DNA of 64,000 nucleotides from an uncultured Pseudomonadota bacterium. Lineage in GTDB: Bacteria; Pseudomonadota; Gammaproteobacteria; Methylococcales; Methylomonadaceae. Below the pieces are notes generated by a model. That model had not been told where the DNA came from. It was given only the letters and a program-made list of their open reading frames with translations, and searched no databases. This document shows, piece after piece, positions 61,282 to 64,000 of this stretch (its first letter is position 1; each line of letters starts with the position of its first letter). A program made the position numbers and the translations under genes. The DNA is taken from positions 1 to 64,000 of the forward strand of contig CAIYSZ010000017.1 of assembly GCA_903928965.1 (NCBI GenBank). Reading direction: 5' to 3'.

Positions 61282-63998
61282 GCGTCTGCCCGCATCTTTT
61301 TTATCAACGCACTAAACTCAGCCTTTCTGAGCTCCAGGCACATTTCTTCATAGGCGGTATAATTCTCACTCCACCAATCCTGCCGCTGCCGATGATAAGG
61401 GGCCAATTTTTCCAAGCTCAACAAATCGTAAATATTGACCCACTCCCCTTCCACCTTGAGCGCCAAATTCGGATTAAAAATATACGCACCGCGCAGCACC
61501 CGCAAAAACAATTTCCGGTTATGCTTCTCCTCGCGGCTGATTTCGTTCTTGGACAAAATACTGGACAAATATGTCCTCTGCTTGCGGCGTTCCGGCAAAA
61601 CGCTATCTGGAATATGCTGCATGGCTTCCATCAAATCCTGCGTGGTGTAACCCTCAATCCGATAGATCAATTTTTTCGGCATCACTCGGTAAAACAGAGC
61701 GATCATCAAATTCAGCAAGAAAAACTCCATGCCGCGCTTGTCTAATTTCACCAAACGGCCATCCACCAAAATACTCATACTGGCAGGCTCTAACAGCGGA
61801 TACACATCGTCGAACTTTCTTTGTGCGTATGCCTTATCCGCGGCCCCTTTCGCCAGCGCGATTTGAAACGCGCTCAAGCCATTGTTATCCGTTTTTTCAG
61901 TGTCCGCTCCCTGCTCGATCAAAGCCTTAATGATATCGACGCCGCCCATCCATGCGGCCGCCATCAACGGCGTTTGATTGAATACATTCCTAAAATCGGC
62001 TCCATATTGGCTAACCAATTTCAAAACCGCATCCGGCTTCTTAAATGCATACGCTGCAAAATGGTTTTGCCGCAATAACTGCAAACCCTTATCCGGCTGT
62101 TTCGCCGGCTTGAACTCGGCTTTAACCAAGTTATTGATGATCTTCAAATCTTGATACACCAAGGCATATTCAAACAAGCTCAGGCGAGCGCGTTTATCGT
62201 TCCCCGCCAGCGCTTTTTGCCGCAAATCCGGCAGCGTGGCCGCATCAATTACCTGCCAATCCGGTGTCTTCTGCCGCAAAATCTCGCTGCGAATGCGTTC
62301 GGCCTGCTCGCGCTTGCCTTGCAACTCCAATTTATGCGCTTCCAAACGCCAGGCGTCCAGACTGGAGTTTTGGCTCGCCAAGGCCAAACTGCCCCGCGCC
62401 TCGCTCAGGCCCAACAAATCCAATATCGGCTGCTTGGCTTGGCTCTCAATCCAATACAGATTTTTTACCGCTCTGGTCAAGGCCACATACAACGCGTTGA
62501 TGTAAAATTTATAAATCTCCAACGACTTATCAGTCTTATCCTTGCCGCGCGCATATTTCAAATCCTTGCTCAAATCCTCGACCGCCACCCCGTGGCCGAT
62601 TTCCCGGTAGCGCGCTTCTTCCTGACTCAAAAAGTTGTACAAAATAATATTTTCATACTCCAAACCTTTTGCTTCTTGAATGGTGAATATCAAGGGCGTG
62701 CCAAAACACTCCCGCGCCGCCGGTTTTTGCTCCGCCGTCATCACAATCACCGCAAAGCGAGTCGAGGCGCGGGTCTTGCCATCCAATTCCTTTTTTATGC
62801 CGGCGTTATCCTGCAACAACAATACCTCGCCCTGTTGATGACCATTACTCTCTACCAAATAATGACTTTCCTTGTCTATGGAACCAAAGCGCAAGTTTTT
62901 GATTTTCAGAATTCGGTTGGCGATTTCCGTCACCTGTGGCGAATTGCGGTAATTCGTGTTCAGGATTTTGATCAGATTATCCGCCGCGTTCAAATCCCGT
63001 TGCCTGAAAAACAAGCTTTTAACCTTGGCCCAGGAAAAAAAATTGGGATGCACAATCTGATTCGAGTCACCGCACAACAAAAAATCCCTAGTGTTATGCA
63101 AAGTCTTCAGAATCAAATACAATTGAATATTGGTCAAATCCTGCACTTCATCCACCACCACAAAATCATAGCGCGCCTCGGCCAGCGGCAAATACTGGTG
63201 ACTCAGGATATTGGCATCGTACAAATTCTCGTCGGCCAAAAATTTCACATACTTCTCGAACAAAGCGTACACCGCCTCCCGTTCCTCGGCGGCAAAAATA
63301 GACTCTTTAACCCCCAGCGCCAAATAATCCGCGCGGCTCAACCAACTTTTGTCGGTAGCCGGCCCGGTAATCACCCCGCGAAACTCCTCAAAAGTCTTGT
63401 GCGCATCGCGCAAGCCATGCGCCTGCCGATGCCGCGCAAACCAATCCTGAAACCGGGCAAAGTCCAGCGGTCTGCCGGACGGGGCGCGGATACTCTCCAA
63501 AAACTCCTGAAACGACAAAAAATCGATCTGCTGCTCCGGGTTTTCATAGTAATTGGCGTAATACAAATCCCGCGCATTATTCACTAAGTACGCTGACTGA
63601 GTGACATACAACACATCGCCAATCGCGTGTTTCATTTTTTCCAACGTCAAGGCGGTCTTGCCGCTGCCGGCCGAGCCGATCACAATTAGCGGCGGCGGCA
63701 GTTCATAAACCGCTTGCTGCGGCTCATCGAACGAAATCACTTTCTCCAACAAGTTGAAGCGGCCATGCCGCGGATTCAAATACACCAGCGTCCCGTCGCC
63801 AGCGAGCTCGCCGGGCGCGGCCAATGGAATCTTATCCTCGTCTATTGCGCTGACCTGACGCAGAAATCTGGAATCTTGATAGGCATGATTCTTGATAATC
63901 TCCAAAACCAACGCATAGCGCTGTTCTTGATGCCGGTAAACCGAAAATACGATGCGATCCTTAATGCTCAAGCGGGCGCGATACAAATTGTCCCCCAC
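61278..63998 (-). CDS. SF1 (UvrD/Rep-like) helicase with RelE-like N-terminal segment and ankyrin repeats; N-terminus probably beyond the window
   Basis: NLYRARLSIKDRIVFSVYRHQEQRYALVLEIIKNHAYQDSRFL (RelE-like); IVIGSAGSGKTALTLEKM; FVVVDEVQDLTNIQL; NQTPLMAAAWMGGVDIIKALIEQGADTEKTDNNGLSAFQIALAKG. ATGA overlap with glnE. Confidence 0.75.
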   Translation of the reverse strand: MGDNLYRARLSIKDRIVFSVYRHQEQRYALVLEIIKNHAYQDSRFLRQVSAIDEDKIPLAAPGELAGDGTLVYLNPRHGRFNLLEKVISFDEPQQAVYELPPPLIVIGSAGSGKTALTLEKMKHAIGDVLYVTQSAYLVNNARDLYYANYYENPEQQIDFLSFQEFLESIRAPSGRPLDFARFQDWFARHRQAHGLRDAHKTFEEFRGVITGPATDKSWLSRADYLALGVKESIFAAEEREAVYALFEKYVKFLADENLYDANILSHQYLPLAEARYDFVVVDEVQDLTNIQLYLILKTLHNTRDFLLCGDSNQIVHPNFFSWAKVKSLFFRQRDLNAADNLIKILNTNYRNSPQVTEIANRILKIKNLRFGSIDKESHYLVESNGHQQGEVLLLQDNAGIKKELDGKTRASTRFAVIVMTAEQKPAARECFGTPLIFTIQEAKGLEYENIILYNFLSQEEARYREIGHGVAVEDLSKDLKYARGKDKTDKSLEIYKFYINALYVALTRAVKNLYWIESQAKQPILDLLGLSEARGSLALASQNSSLDAWRLEAHKLELQGKREQAERIRSEILRQKTPDWQVIDAATLPDLRQKALAGNDKRARLSLFEYALVYQDLKIINNLVKAEFKPAKQPDKGLQLLRQNHFAAYAFKKPDAVLKLVSQYGADFRNVFNQTPLMAAAWMGGVDIIKALIEQGADTEKTDNNGLSAFQIALAKGAADKAYAQRKFDDVYPLLEPASMSILVDGRLVKLDKRGMEFFLLNLMIALFYRVMPKKLIYRIEGYTTQDLMEAMQHIPDSVLPERRKQRTYLSSILSKNEISREEKHNRKLFLRVLRGAYIFNPNLALKVEGEWVNIYDLLSLEKLAPYHRQRQDWWSENYTAYEEMCLELRKAEFSALIKKMRADA

Positions 63999-64000
63999 CT

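Noticed and set aside
62151-63587. 478-aa plus-strand ORF opposite the helicase
   Set aside because: Antisense to a gene with convincing helicase motifs; Gln/Arg/His-rich spurious translation.

Overview
The window looks like gammaproteobacterial chromosome, probably a type I methanotroph; this is inferred from H4MPT-type genes, an mxaD-like gene and an SBP56-type protein. Housekeeping blocks that are readable from the sequence: pntAB, nrdR-ribD-ribE-ribBA-ribH-nusB-thiL-pgpA, acs, radA plus DUF6513/AfpA-type genes, the kdp operon, mtaB, purB, feoABC, sbcB and glnE. The most interesting accessory content is: (i) a TIR-CHAT...TPR gene that appears to have lost its central STAND/NB-ARC ATPase through an internal deletion and frameshift; (ii) an AT-rich two-gene cassette with an ATGA overlap, encoding a HEPN-like small protein and a 912-aa protein with a KGGVGR ParA-like domain plus a second P-loop domain; (iii) two paralogous ~70-aa membrane microproteins with matching promoters and leaders; (iv) an HvfA/bufferin-like EGKCGA precursor with a DoxX gene and an ECF sigma/anti-sigma pair, but no MNIO enzyme nearby; (v) a RelE-like/SF1 helicase/ankyrin fusion cut by the window edge; (vi) a parD gene followed by an internally deleted parE; (vii) two 29-codon ORFs at the head of the kdp operon; (viii) a dispersed intergenic palindromic element. 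No rRNA, CRISPR array or convincing tRNA was seen. All calls come from reading the sequence; no database search was run.
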